From Blasia pusilla (lineage: Eukaryota; Marchantiophyta; Marchantiopsida; Blasiales): a stretch of 64,000 bases of DNA. The stretch is taken from contig CM114272.1 in assembly GCA_050084515.1 (NCBI GenBank), forward strand, positions 55,552,001 through 55,616,000. The letters are read 5' to 3'. Of the stretch, positions 1-9,569 are shown one piece after another. Under the pieces are notes generated by a model. It was not told the origin of the DNA. It did no database searches and saw nothing but the letters and a program-made list of their open reading frames with translations. Position 1 is the stretch's first letter. Each line of letters begins with the position of its first letter. The position numbers and the translations under genes are program-made.

Positions 1-1
1 C

Positions 2-770
2 CTACCGAGGGATATTTTGTTGTTGGGGGTGCAGGACTTAGAGCGGGTAGGGACCATTGATTTGGTCATTTCCGGTTGGCCATGTCAGGTCCAATTGAGT
101 GTTGGACGAGGCAGCGGGTTGGCCGACACTCGGTCCATGTTGTTTTGGGAGATGTTGAGGGTCTTACGGCCATTGTAGGAGCACCAGTCTCGTTCTCCAA
201 CCTACATTCTGGAGGATGTGCCGATCTTAGGAGACTCCAGGTCATGGATGGTGACGAGTGCTCATCAGGTGCTTGCCTAGATCGGCCTAGCAGTGTTCTT
301 GGATGCTGCGAGTGTAGGTTCTAGAGTCCATCGCCCCCTCTATGGTGGACCAACTTGGTGCCCCATGCGGTGTTACGGAGGGCGTATGTGAGAGTGGAGC
401 ACCCCTCCCATTTTTAGTGGATTCTATTCTGGATCCAGGTCGTCGATCATAGGCAGTGAGGCACGATGATCGACCACCATTGATTGTGGTCAACAGGGTA
501 AGCAGGCCGCGGGTAGCCTTGCCCACATTTGTGAGTTTTCCCGCTTCCTATGCATACAAGGAGGCCGGTCTTGGCTTGGTTTGGGATGACCATGTTCAGC
601 GGTTGGTGGAGCCCAACGCCGATGAGAGAGCCGATCGATGGGATTTTCCATAGGAGTGACGGGAGTACCATAAATGTTAGAGGCATCACGACGTCATGTC
701 TTGGGTCAGGCGATGGACCCGAACTGCTTGACATGGATCCTCAGATTGGGAGTGGCTAAGTTGCACCATA
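2..770 (+). pseudogene. C5-cytosine DNA methyltransferase domain of pol (copy A), motifs IV to X
   Basis: In the frame starting at base 2, the product reads through DLVISGWPCQ at 59-88. This is the catalytic motif IV of C5-DNA methyltransferases, with the nucleophilic Cys codon at 83-85. It is followed by a G-x-G-x-G-L-x-D-x-R-S-x-L-F-W-E block at 104-151. Motif VI is YILEDV at 203-220, where ENV has become EDV. Motif VIII-like SRVHRP lies near 320-337, and a frame slip follows. TFVSFPASYAY begins near 525. MGF, GVTGVP and RRHVLGQAMD (638-720) match motifs IX and X. Stops at 176 and 278 and several frame changes make it inactive. The order IV-VI-VIII-IX-X is not permuted, which argues against a DRM-type plant enzyme. 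The AHR/VHR block and RERxMGF resemble the DNMT3 clade, which is my inference. Motif I lies upstream of the window. Confidence 0.9.
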
Positions 771-1192
771 TAAGATTGTGACAGATCACAACGGTTGCGT
801 TGGTGAGCCCCATGCCTACCAAGACGGTGGAGGCAGTGGTTGGGAGCGAGACTTGAGGAGATCTATACACCAGGGGAGATTGGGAGAGACACCCTTGGAC
901 TTCTTGGGATGTTTTGCAGGTATGCCAGGAGATGATAGCCACAGCATCGAACGTGGTTCTGGGCACTGCACGTGGAGGAGATCAGAGTTTGCAATTGGCT
1001 GCAAGAGAGCGGCCGAGTGTTGTTGTTCGAGACGAGGTTGCACCATAGCAACCACCGATACCCGCACCAGAGAGTCCTACTGTAGTCACGATGGAGACTT
1101 GGGAGCCAGATGTGGGCCCTCAGTTGACAGGAGGAGAGCGATGTCGGCTACATTAGTTCCTCAGGAGTTATAGGAGTTGCTTTGCGTTTAGC
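771..1192 (+). pseudogene. Linker between methyltransferase and RT (copy A pol)
   Basis: This is a poorly conserved stretch between the last methyltransferase motif and the start of the RT domain. Its final part, CFAFSMEDLG at about 1177-1207, corresponds to the conserved entry segment of gypsy RT and matches CFAFSMKELG in copy B. Before that I see no recognisable domain, and stop codons interrupt the frame. It is best read as an inter-domain linker of the same polyprotein. Confidence 0.6.
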
Positions 1193-2165
1193 ATGGAGGA
1201 TTTGGGTACGTTGAAGGGATCGGGGATACGCATTGAGTTGTCAAGTGATACGTTGATCTTTCGTCGACCCTACAGGTACAGTAATATGGAGAGGGCTTTG
1301 ATTCAGAGTAGGAGCCGGGACTTGGTTGGAGCAGGACTAGAGGAGATGTCGCATGGGGAGTATGCATTTGCCCCTGTCATGCCCATCAAGAGGGATGTGC
1401 ATGGCAACTAGATGGATAGGCGGATTTGTGGGGATCACCGACCTATCAATTGGCAGACAAAGTCCGATATGGATGCCATGCCCACCCCTGAGGAGATCTT
1501 TGATGCGATTGGTCACGCAAAGGTCTTTAGTTCATTGGATTTGCGAGTCGGATACCATCAACTGCCTATCAGATTGGAGGACATGCAGAAGAAGGAATTT
1601 TGGGGCATGGATCCTCACGGGAAGGATTGTTTGTACCAGTGGCGGTTCTTACCATTTGGGTTAAAGAACGCTTTGGCTGAGTTTTAGAGGGCCATGGATA
1701 GGATCTTGGCTGGTCTAGATTTTGCTTGGTGTTATATTGATGACATCGTAGTCTTTAGCGCCATGGTTGAGGAGCATGAGCGACATCTTGAGGAGGTGTT
1801 TCGACGATTGCAATTACATGGGTTGAAGCTACATCCAGGCAAGTGCAAGTTCTTCTCCAACCAGATTGAGTACTTGGGTCATACGATATATCCAGGGGGC
1901 CTTGGTGTTCATCAGACGAAGGTAGAGGCTATCTCACGCATTCCACGCCCTATAGATGTGAGCCGTATTTGCGCATTCATGGGATTGGCGAACTTCTATC
2001 GGCGGTACGTCAAGGGATTCAGTTCGATTGCGAATCCGCTAATCTTGCTGACCAAGGTGGATCACGAGTGGCACTGGGGGGATGAGCAAGAGCAATCATT
2101 TCAGTTGATCAAGGACAGGTTGACGTCCGCGTTCATCTTGAGGAGATCGATCAGGGGCGTCCTTT
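1193..2165 (+). pseudogene. Reverse transcriptase domain of pol (copy A)
   Basis: This is a Ty3/gypsy-type reverse transcriptase that copies element RNA into DNA. Visible landmarks are FRRPYRYS near the N-terminus, RRICGDHRPIN near 1417-1450, the FSSLDLRVGYHQLPI palm block, LPFGLKNA near 1650, the catalytic YIDD at 1733-1744, and the thumb motif FMGLANFYRRYVKGFS near 1976-2023. Stops at 1409 and 1684 break the frame. The 1684 TAG sits where copy B has CAG in AEFQRV. Both catalytic aspartates survive. Confidence 0.95.
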
Positions 2166-2589
2166 CCAATTGCACATAGATTGGAGCATGTTGGGGCTTG
2201 GAGCGGTGCTCACCCAGCATAATGATGAGGGTAGAGAGTTCGTGGTGGCTTACGTTAGCCGCTTGAACAATGCTGCAGAGGCGAAGTACAGCTCGTATGA
2301 GGGTGAGTGCTTGGCTCTAGTGTGGGCTGTCGCGCATTTCAGGTGTTACTTATTCGGCAACCCATTTACCATCATCATTGATCATCAACCACTGAAGTGG
2401 TTGATGGAGTCCGACTAGCTTACAGGAAAGCTTGCAAGATGAGCTCTGTTGTTGCATGAGTATGATTTTCAGGTGGTACATAGACCTGGGACGCTCAACC
2501 AAGATGCAGATGGGTTGAGTCGTAACCCATGCCCGAGTCAGCGAGATGCAACTGGAGCTCGATGGCATGGAGAGAGTGATGAGGAGTGA
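2166..2589 (+). pseudogene. RNase H domain of pol (copy A)
   Basis: The segment starts with HIDWSMLGLGAVLTQ and continues through AYVSRLNNAAEAKYSSYEGE, LVWAVAHFRCYLFG and DHQPLKWLM. This is the usual signature of the RNase H domain that follows RT in gypsy elements and degrades the RNA strand of the hybrid. It ends with a DADGLSR tail near 2503-2523. A frameshift near 2165-2176 separates it from RT. Stops at 2416 and 2452 correspond to K and W codons in copy B. Confidence 0.92.
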
Positions 2590-2639
2590 GTGCAAGGATG
2601 GCACGTGTCAGTCTATTTAGGCATATTGGCTATGGAGAG

Positions 2640-3670
2640 CCAGAGTGTGGAGACTTCGATGGTGAGGTCTAGTGGAGAGTCCTTGGATCGCGAGGCCAGT
2701 GAGGAGACGACAAGTGGCCGAGATATTCATGATGATGGAGTAGTCTTGGAGTACCTTCGTACTGGCAACATTGCGAGCACCGTGGGTGCTAGAGAGCAGG
2801 ATTGGATCCTACAGCGGGCCAGACAGTTCCGTTGGGAGGGGACACATGTTTCGAGGGTTTGGGAGGACTCCAGACTGACGTTCAACAGTTTTTTGCCATG
2901 TACATGGCGTGTGATTGGGTAAGAGCATCGTTCAATGCTCCAACTCCACATTTGCATACATTACGGATCATGGGCTTAGGATATAGATGGAGTTTGGATT
3001 TTGCAGAACCTTTGCCTTTGAGGGAGGGTCACAATCGTTATGTGTTGGTGATGGTCGAGCACTTCTCGAAGTGGATCGAGTTGGTTGTATTGCCTAACAA
3101 AGCAAGTGAGGGAGTAGCTTATGCCTTCCTTGACAGAGTGCTGAGTCATTATGGCGCACCGGCTGAGGTGTTGACAGACTAGGGTACTGAGTTTCGCGGT
3201 GAGTTCCAGGCTTTGTGTGATTAGGCGCTGATCGACCACCGCGCGACTTTGCGAGATCATCCCGAGGCAGATGGATTAGCACAAAGAGTTGTGCAGACGG
3301 TGAAGAGGGGTTTATGCAAGTATGGATTGCAGAGAGTTCATCTAGGAGATTGGGACCTCCAGTTGTCGTGGTTGGCGATGGGATACAGATTCAGCAGGCA
3401 GACATCCTTAGCGTCTTTTTCATCGTACTTGCTACTTTATGACCGAGAGCCAGATTTACCTCTGGCTATTTGTCGAGATGCTAGTGAGGTGCTAGACCTT
3501 GATGACCCAGATATATGGATGCAAGCATGTTCTCAGAGGGCTGAGTTTTTTTGGAGAGTGATGCCCATGGCGTTCGAGAACTTGATGATTGTGCAGCATC
3601 GAGATACGTTGAGGTATGCGACTATTCGGGATGGTGGTTATCAACCAATTATCCGGAGGTTTCATTAGGG
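2640..3670 (+). pseudogene. Integrase domain of pol (copy A), internally deleted
   Basis: This is a DDE integrase that would join element DNA to the host chromosome. The first catalytic Asp is at 2997-2999 (SLDFAEPLP) and the second at 3177-3179, just before a TAG. The third acidic residue is lost: the expected Glu in GLAE-R is a Gln (CAA at 3282-3284). The N-terminal HHCC finger is also damaged. A deletion near 2880 removes the histidine half present in copy B, and one cysteine is Tyr. A second TAG at 3222 lies in the core. The enzyme could not work. Confidence 0.92.
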
Positions 3671-4034
3671 AGATTATGTCTACTTACAGCAGATGGCACC
3701 AATGATGTTGGATGTGACTGCAGGGCGCACTATCCTGAGAGTGCGTGACATTTTGCCATCCGGTGTTCTCTTGCTGGAGGGACGTGATGGTATGGTATGG
3801 AAGGACCATGTGCATAATTTTGCGCCATGTCACCTTCCTAATATTAATGGTACAATAGATCCGAGCTCAGCAGGAATTCTTGCATGTTTGCATTGTGTGT
3901 TGTGTGGTTTTACTCTTGGTGCGGCCACGATGCGAGTCTGTGATGGATGTTCGAGAGGTTGGCGTATGGCATGTTTGACGTCACCTCCCACTAGGGTTCC
4001 TCGGGAATGATGGATGTGTCCCAGATGTACATAG
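3671..4034 (+). pseudogene. Pol C-terminal tail with degenerate PHD-type zinc finger (copy A)
   Basis: After the integrase core comes a GDYVYL / ILRVRDILPSG / DHVHNFAPCHLP tail of the kind that follows gypsy integrases. A cysteine-rich finger follows it. The pairs are CVLC (3894-3905) and CDGC (3939-3950), then W-R-M-A-C (3960-3974). After a TGA at 4008 comes W-M-C-P-R-C (4011-4028), with the final stop at 4032-4034. In copy B the same block is a full C4HC3 PHD finger, so here the zinc-binding His has become Arg and a Gly codon has become TGA. A PHD finger would be expected to read histone tails; its use in element targeting is inference. Confidence 0.85.
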
Positions 4035-4220
4035 AGGAGATACTAGGTAGGTTTCGATTCCCACTTTTTCTGTGACATGGATGACAGGAAGGCAACTAAC
4101 AATGGGGCCATATGAGCACTCGGCCTTTCTGCTCTTAGCGTCCTAGAGATGTATGTCGTGGTAGGTAGGGATAGATGGTTATCTGGAGTTAGAGGGACCT
4201 AACCACCAGCTAGGGGAGTG
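4035..4220 (+). other. 3' untranslated segment and purine tract (copy A)
   Basis: This non-coding stretch runs from the pol stop to the terminal repeat. It includes GGGACCTAACC-x-CCAG-x-TAGGGG (about 4194-4217). The same sequence precedes the terminal repeat in copy B near 9177-9205 (minus) and, in part, at 58316 and 58907. The G-rich end is the probable polypurine tract that primes plus-strand DNA synthesis. Confidence 0.6.
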
Positions 4221-4979
4221 ATTGGAGATATTTTGGTACTTCTCGCCTCTGTGTATGGATGCCATGAGTTAGCATGGGATTATGTGTGTTTGTGTGTGTG
4301 TTCAATGACAGCAATGTATGTTGTGTAGCGATGTGTATGCGCACGATAGTTGTCACGATTGTTAGGATAGATCAGTGGGATCTAGCAGAGCGTCTGCACA
4401 AGTAGTGGAGGACAAGCCCACGAGGTCGAGGATGACATGTTGAGGCCCCGGAGAACCTGAGAGAGCAGGTTTCTCCTTCGTTTCGGCTCATTTGGAGCCA
4501 TATAGATAAACTTACTATTTCGGGTAAGTTTCTATGTTGGGGATAGTTGAATTTCTACTTTGGGAATTGGCCCTTGACCCGCTACAGCAGGTCAAGAGCC
4601 AAGGAGATGACATGCAAGCATAGGTTACCGTTGAGAGGGCTTGGGAGAGGGAAGGGGATATACCTCCAAGAGAGAGAGAGAGCTTGAGAGCTCATTCTCT
4701 CTTTGTTGAACCTCTTGGCATAAGGCGGCGGAGCTATGGTCCCTTATTTTGTGAGTGTAATCCAAGCCTCTCATTAAGAGAGTGGGTTTGGTTTGACATG
4801 AGAGAGAGTGCACATCTTTGAGAGCTATGGTGTGAGATGGTGTAGAGAGAGATTGGAGATATTTTGGTACTTCTCGCCTCTTTGTATGGATGCCACGAGT
4901 TAGCATGGGATCGAGTGTGTTTGTGTGTGTGTTCGATGACAATGATATATGTTTTGTAGCGATGTGTATGCGCACGATA
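4221..4979 (+). repeat. 3' terminal repeats of copy A: B1-A2-B2
   Basis: Block B1 (4221-4348) starts ATTGGAGATATTTTGG and ends GCGCACGATA. Block A2 (4349-4851) follows, and B1 then returns as B2 (4852-4979). The two B blocks align without gaps at an offset of 631 bp, with only a few differences. B2 ends on the same GCACGATA and is followed by unrelated sequence. A2 includes a GA-rich stretch near 4669-4684 and two inverted repeats. It matches the 5' repeat of copy C (59046-59540). Boundaries are by internal comparison. Confidence 0.8.
4573..4596. promoter_or_regulatory. Inverted repeat with two TTGACC cores in the terminal repeat (copy A)
   Basis: CTTGACC, a 10-base spacer, and GGTCAAG form a perfect 7-bp inverted repeat, conserved at 59267-59290 in copy C. 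TTGACC is the core of the W-box bound by WRKY factors. A role as promoter element or as an RNA hairpin is inference. A second element, AGGTTACC at 4622-4629, is the right arm of another inverted repeat whose left arm has decayed here. Confidence 0.5.
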
Positions 4980-5092
4980 AAGTAGTTATTATGAGCAAAT
5001 GAGTTTAAACTCTCTCCCGTCATCATCTTGTCAGATTGGTAGCGCTCTAAGCCCTAACATACTCTAATTTTTGTGCAACTCAAAGGGATGCC

Positions 5093-5700
5093 CTAGATAG
5101 ATTTCCTCAAGATGGGTGTGAGTAGCATTAAACATGTCCTTGAGTTACAAAAATCTCTCTCATACTCATCTCTCCAAACCCACTCGCGATCCAACTTTGT
5201 CATCATAGTTAGAGACTTTATGATGGCATCAAAATCCTTAACGCATCTCTCATAAAAGTTTTCCAATCCCAAGAATATGTGAACCACGCTCATATCTCTA
5301 GGGCGTGGCATGCATGAAATAGCCTCTACCCTTTTCGACTAAACTCCTAAGCCATTAAGACATATAGTGTGACCTATGTGCTCAATCTTATTCTCAGAGA
5401 ATCTATACTTGTACTCCTAGATGTAACTTTAGTGCAAGTTCTTGTAATCATCAAAACACCTTAGCAAGATGTCATTCATGCTCCTCCATAGTGGAATAGA
5501 AGACTATGATGTCATCAATGTTAATACCTAGAAAAATCCATACCTACCAAGATCTTATCCATGACTCTCTAAAAATCTATGTGGGTTTTCTTTAACCCAA
5601 ATGGTTAGAATTTCCATTGGTTTAAAAAAATCCTTCTTATCAAGGTTGATGCCCCAAAATGTCATATTCTTCTTGTCCTCCACTTTGATAGGAAATCATG
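5093..5700 (-). pseudogene. RT C-terminal part of methyltransferase-family gypsy remnant (copy G/H)
   Basis: On the minus strand, PRPRDMSVVHIFLGLENFYERC (split here as PRPRDMS / FLGLENFYERCVKDF) matches the RT thumb of copies A and B. Upstream of it, at 5480-5700, come the relics of the YIDD region, of PFGLK and of the FWG block. Stops and frame changes are frequent. Homology ends near 5700 and resumes at about 7450 with the more N-terminal RT block, so the two pieces look like one element split by the CACTA-type DNA between them. Confidence 0.8.
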
Positions 5701-5832
5701 TTGAGACATGTTTGGGAGGTTCTCTAGATTCACCTGCACAATTGAAGTGGATTTCATACTTTATATGTCTCCATTCATGGCTAGGGTGCAGATATTGACG
5801 ATGGCCTCCAAAAATAGGCTTGACACATTCTT

Positions 5833-6816
5833 TCAAAAAGTCCAGTCCGAGTCCACTCTATGACCACAAACAGTGCAAGAAAGTTTTCCAAAAACTAGTC
5901 CATCTGTTGGATAATGATTGATGGTCCAAAGGATAAGGGCTCTAAATCTAAACTTCCACTCCCCATTGAGTTTTCTCACGTCATAAAAGTCTACACCTGG
6001 CCATAGTTCTATGAACTCCTCCACAATTGGAGCCAGAAAAGTGTCAATGTTCCTCACATTCACACTCTCCTTGTCGGGCATGATCAAAACCAATTGGAGG
6101 AAAATTTTCTTGGTTTGTAACCAAGGTGGCAAGTTATAGTTCACTAGTAAAATGGGCCAAGTAGACCATAAGCTAGCGTTGTCTGAAAAGGGGTTTACAC
6201 CATCTACTGACAAACCCAATCTACAATTCCTCTTTTCAAATTGGAAATATGGATACAATTCATCCACATGTTTCGATGCTTTAGAATCTCCAGTATGCCT
6301 AACAATACCATCCCCAACTTCCCCAACTTCCCCTACTCCATGACCAACTTCCCCCTCATAAAGTTGGTCATATTGGGCAAACACCTCGTTCAACATTTGG
6401 TTAACATCAACATCCATGTCTATAGTAGGGGCTAAGCGTCGATTATATGTTGCCTACCTATTTTCAATACGCTCATCTTTTCTTCTAACTACCGACTCAA
6501 TTATAAAATTCTGATGATCTCTACTATCCATTTGGTCTTTAGCTAGCTATTCTTCATCAGAGGAGTCCCTTTCTTCTACCCCTTTGCATAATCGGCATAA
6601 GAGAAATCTACCATCTGTTTGGAGGTGAAGATCTACTATATGTAATATTATAGTTTTCTGCCCCTTGCACTCATTACAAAGGCATTTAATACATCTCTTA
6701 CTATCCGCCTGAGCCCTAGCAAGCTCTCTACGCCATAACTTTGAGTCATGTGCAACTACTCTATTAGGATGACGTAAAGATTTCCTATGTCCAAGGGAGG
6801 TGGGTTCCGTGGCCAC
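5833..6816 (-). pseudogene. CACTA (En/Spm-like) Tnp2-type transposase, N-terminal half
   Basis: The protein reads from 6816 downward. It opens with a Cys-rich segment (CIKCLCNECKGQK near residue 42) typical of the N-terminal domain of Tnp2-family transposases. After a break it continues from 6417 with a YPYFQF / CRLGLSVDGVNPF block, SLWSTWPILLVNYNLPPWL, and RALILWTINHYPTDG followed by C-x-V-C-G. These are hallmark Tnp2 strings. The protein would be a DDE transposase that cuts and pastes CACTA elements. The C-terminal half is missing after about 5833, and I find no CACTA terminal repeats. It lies inside the minus-strand gypsy remnant G/H. Confidence 0.9.
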
Positions 6817-7449
6817 GATATTGAGTAATTAAGCCTAAACCATCCGACACACCACACCATACCAAGGGGAATCAAAAAGAAAATATTTCCAAGATGGACC
6901 TCAATGGTTCGATATATATAGTATAACTCACCTCCTAATATATATAAAAAAAACCCTTGAATCCTATATTTACCCACACCTACTTTATCTACTGTCAATT
7001 TAAGAATTCTTGCAAGGGAATTGATAAATACCTTTCTTGGATGGTCTATTTTTTTGCACTCCTTGAAAACTCAAACCGATTCAAATGGTGCATGTAACGC
7101 TGCAAGCCATTCCATCACATTCATGATATATTAGATCCAGATGATCTCAACACCATTGCAATATCCCACTGGAAACAAGTAGCATAGCAAATGACACATC
7201 ACTTAAACCTACATAAAAAAGTGAGCCATCACTCTACTTTTATCTAATACAATCCATGACAGTCCCAAAGCTTTCTTGGAAACTATCTAAGAAAGAAGAC
7301 CATGAACTTGTTAAGAAAAATGCTATAATCTCAGTTACTGTCCTGAGAGTCACATTCAAACACTCCTAAAAAGACTTGCTCCTTCACAAAATTTAATCAA
7401 TATGATTGTATTTGATTCTAAAACTCATGAACTAAATATCCTTGCATGC
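6817..7449. other. Remainder of the probable CACTA insertion, non-coding
   Basis: No coding signature is visible here. The sequence is AT-rich and lies between the transposase start (6816) and the point where gypsy RT homology resumes (about 7450). It is probably 5' flank and subterminal DNA of the CACTA element, although no terminal inverted repeat was recognised. Confidence 0.4.
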
Positions 7450-7790
7450 CCAAAGGTACAAAAGATCTCCTTTGGGATAGGCATAACGTACCTATTAGCC
7501 TTCAAGTATCAATTGATATGTTGGTAATCTCCCAACATCTGCCTATTCGTCCAATCCCAATGCATGTCCTTCTTGACATACATGATTATCCGGATTACTC
7601 CCCATATGGTCAATATCTCCACTAGTCATCCCTCAACCTAGTCTCCGCTCCCACTTTGAAATAGAACCCTCTCCAATCACTACACCTAAAAGATTGTCAA
7701 AAGATTGGCATCTCACTAGCCAAATCAAGATGAATCCTTAAACCTTTCAATGTACCCAATGTATGCATAAAAATGCAAAAAAAATTTCCT
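7450..7790 (-). pseudogene. RT N-terminal part of gypsy remnant (copy G/H)
   Basis: On the minus strand this matches the segment of copy B at about 12000-12280. It contains the decayed CGDYRPIN region (around 7540) and the stretch before it, including the sequence complementary to TCACTAGCCAAATCAA shared with copy B near 12260. It joins logically to the RT piece at 5093-5700. The coding frame is lost. Confidence 0.7.
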
Positions 7791-8592
7791 ACATCACCTC
7801 ACCAACTCATGTATCAAGTGTTACTCTCCTCTTGTCAAATTTGGCCCTATCTCCAACTCCCAAGTCTCCATTTGTATCATCATATCACGATCCATATTGC
7901 ATATACTTGGTTGTACCTATACCTAGTGCAGATCCTACTATTAGCAATGTGTGCCACCTTTGCACAATCTCACACATTCCACACGACTTTATATGCGCGC
8001 ACATGCTTGGACACCATTCACATCAATCCGCTACTTGCCTTGATCTTATCGTACCATCTGACTCCCTCCAAAGTAGCCACATGATTGATTCTTAACCTTC
8101 TAATCTAGTTACTTGAGCACCTTCTACTTGGCGGCTAGGGTTTGCCCCAAAATTTTCCTCTTTTCTTCCTTCTACCAAAATTTGTGTTGTTCTCTTGCAC
8201 TACTCCACGAGATGTTGCTACTACCCTATGGCACTCCACCACTAGCCAAAAGTTGTGAAAAATAGGTAGCACTTCCACTTACTGCATTTCAAACAAAAAG
8301 TGCAAAATCTTATCAAAATGTCTCTAAGGGCACTCCAAAAAGAAAATCCGGCTATCCACCTCCACATATTAAATTCCCTTGGCCTTATCTATATTTCTTG
8401 TATAAAATAGAAGTAAAAAATAACTCATACGGCCAACTCTAATCTTGAATATACATATAATCATCAAGCTATATCCGCCCTCTACCATGAGGGAATCATA
8501 AGACTCTAAGAATTAACCTCCTACCAAACACTAAAAGGATGAGTGCTCTAAAGCCTCAACATGAGAGTCATCTCCCCACCTTTTATGCCCCT
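7791..8592. other. Unassigned DNA between remnant G/H and copy B
   Basis: No domain could be recognised on either strand. By position it could be the decayed linker/methyltransferase part of remnant G/H, but I see no methyltransferase motif in it. The last four bases, 8589-8592 (CCCT), form the left target-site duplication of copy B. Confidence 0.4.
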
Positions 8593-9175
8593 TGTCGTGC
8601 AAATCCACGTCGTCATACAACATACATCGCTGACATACCATACTCACATACGTACATAACATAGACGAGAGTATCCACGAACGCAAGTGTACCACAACTG
8701 AAATCCGTGAAAGACCTACTGTCATAAAACACGTTTACAATCACATACAATCGAGCCAAACCCACTCCACGATGGGAGAATCTAGGTCAAAGCTATGGAA
8801 ACACCATAGCCAAGAGCTCTACTCACTACCAAGGCTAACTCCCCAACGCATAACAGGCTCAACTCAAAGAACTCACTTTGTTCTTTGAGTGCACTCCACC
8901 TTATATCCTCCAACCTAAGAGCGGGCCCTCGGGAAACTCACCCCAACTGAGTAACCCCCAACCCTATGTATGGAACCGCATCTCTACCAAGCCACTACGG
9001 TCCTACATAAGGAATGTCCTCTACTAGCACACTATACTCTACGACATAATCCGTATGGTCATGACAGCTTTCGTGCGAATCCACATCGTCATACAACATA
9101 CATCGCTGACATACCATACTCACATATGTACATAACATAGACGAGAGTATCCACAAACGCAAGTGTACCACAACT
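8593..9175 (-). repeat. 3' terminal repeats of copy B: B1-A2-B2
   Basis: Block B1 is 9067-9175, A2 is 8699-9066 and B2 is 8593-8698. The two B blocks repeat at an offset of 476 bp, for example TCGTGC at 9071 and 8595. A2 is 368 bp, the same length as A1 at the far end. In minus-strand reading B1 is preceded by a G-rich tract (GTTAGGGGGG), the likely plus-strand primer site. The extra B block at the outer end is not expected for a standard LTR element. Confidence 0.85.
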
Positions 9176-9353
9176 CGCCCCCCTAACTGGCGGTTAGGTC
9201 CCTCTAACTCCCAGGTAGCCCTATACATCTACAACATGCTATACACCTTCTTGGGTGCCCGAATCAGAAGGCCGGGTGCTAGGTTGCCCCATCGTTAGTC
9301 GCACATCTGTAATCCATATCATGCAAAGATCAAGTCATCTACCTCTCCTAAGT

Positions 9354-9491
9354 ACATCGAGGACAAACCCACCTTCCAGTAGGAACAACATCCAAACGTG
9401 GAGTCAAACACATCATGTGCCAACCCCTAGAACACCGATCACACACCAACATACGGGATGCGTTACCAAGCAGAGACCCACACAACATGCA
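9354..9491 (-). pseudogene. PHD-type zinc finger at the pol C-terminus (copy B)
   Basis: The open frame 9569-9348 has the full C4HC3 pattern: C-x2-C, 12 residues, C-x2-C, 4 residues, H-x2-C, 14 residues, C-x2-C. The block CDRCSRGWHMMCL, then P-x-G-x-W-x-CPRC, fits the PHD consensus, including the Trp two residues before the final pair. PHD fingers bind histone H3 tails. At the end of an integrase such a module would take the place of the chromodomain found in chromoviruses. That functional reading is inference. The frame ends with a stop three bases after the finger. Confidence 0.92.
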
Positions 9492-9569
9492 CCTCAAGCT
9501 AGCACGTTTCATGGCTAAGCTTGGGTCAACAAGATACCATCCACATTTGGAAGATGACATGGCGCACAA

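Larger units (their letters stand above)
1..4979 (+). mobile_element. Ty3/gypsy retrotransposon copy A, 5' part outside window
   Basis: This copy enters the window inside its methyltransferase domain and runs through RT, RNase H, integrase, a PHD-like finger, a purine tract and the 3' terminal repeats. The domain order matches copy B (8593-18302, opposite strand), so missing residues can be read by comparison. The coding region is broken by many stops and frameshifts, so the copy is dead. Several in-frame TAG codons stand where copy B has CAG, which is the expected scar of cytosine methylation in CHG context. The end at 4979 is set by the last base of the repeat block shared with copies B and E. 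Confidence 0.93.

Noticed and set aside
8595-9175. A CRISPR-like or satellite array, suggested by the repeated 106-bp block
   Set aside because: There are only two copies, separated by the 368-bp block, and they are part of the terminal repeats.
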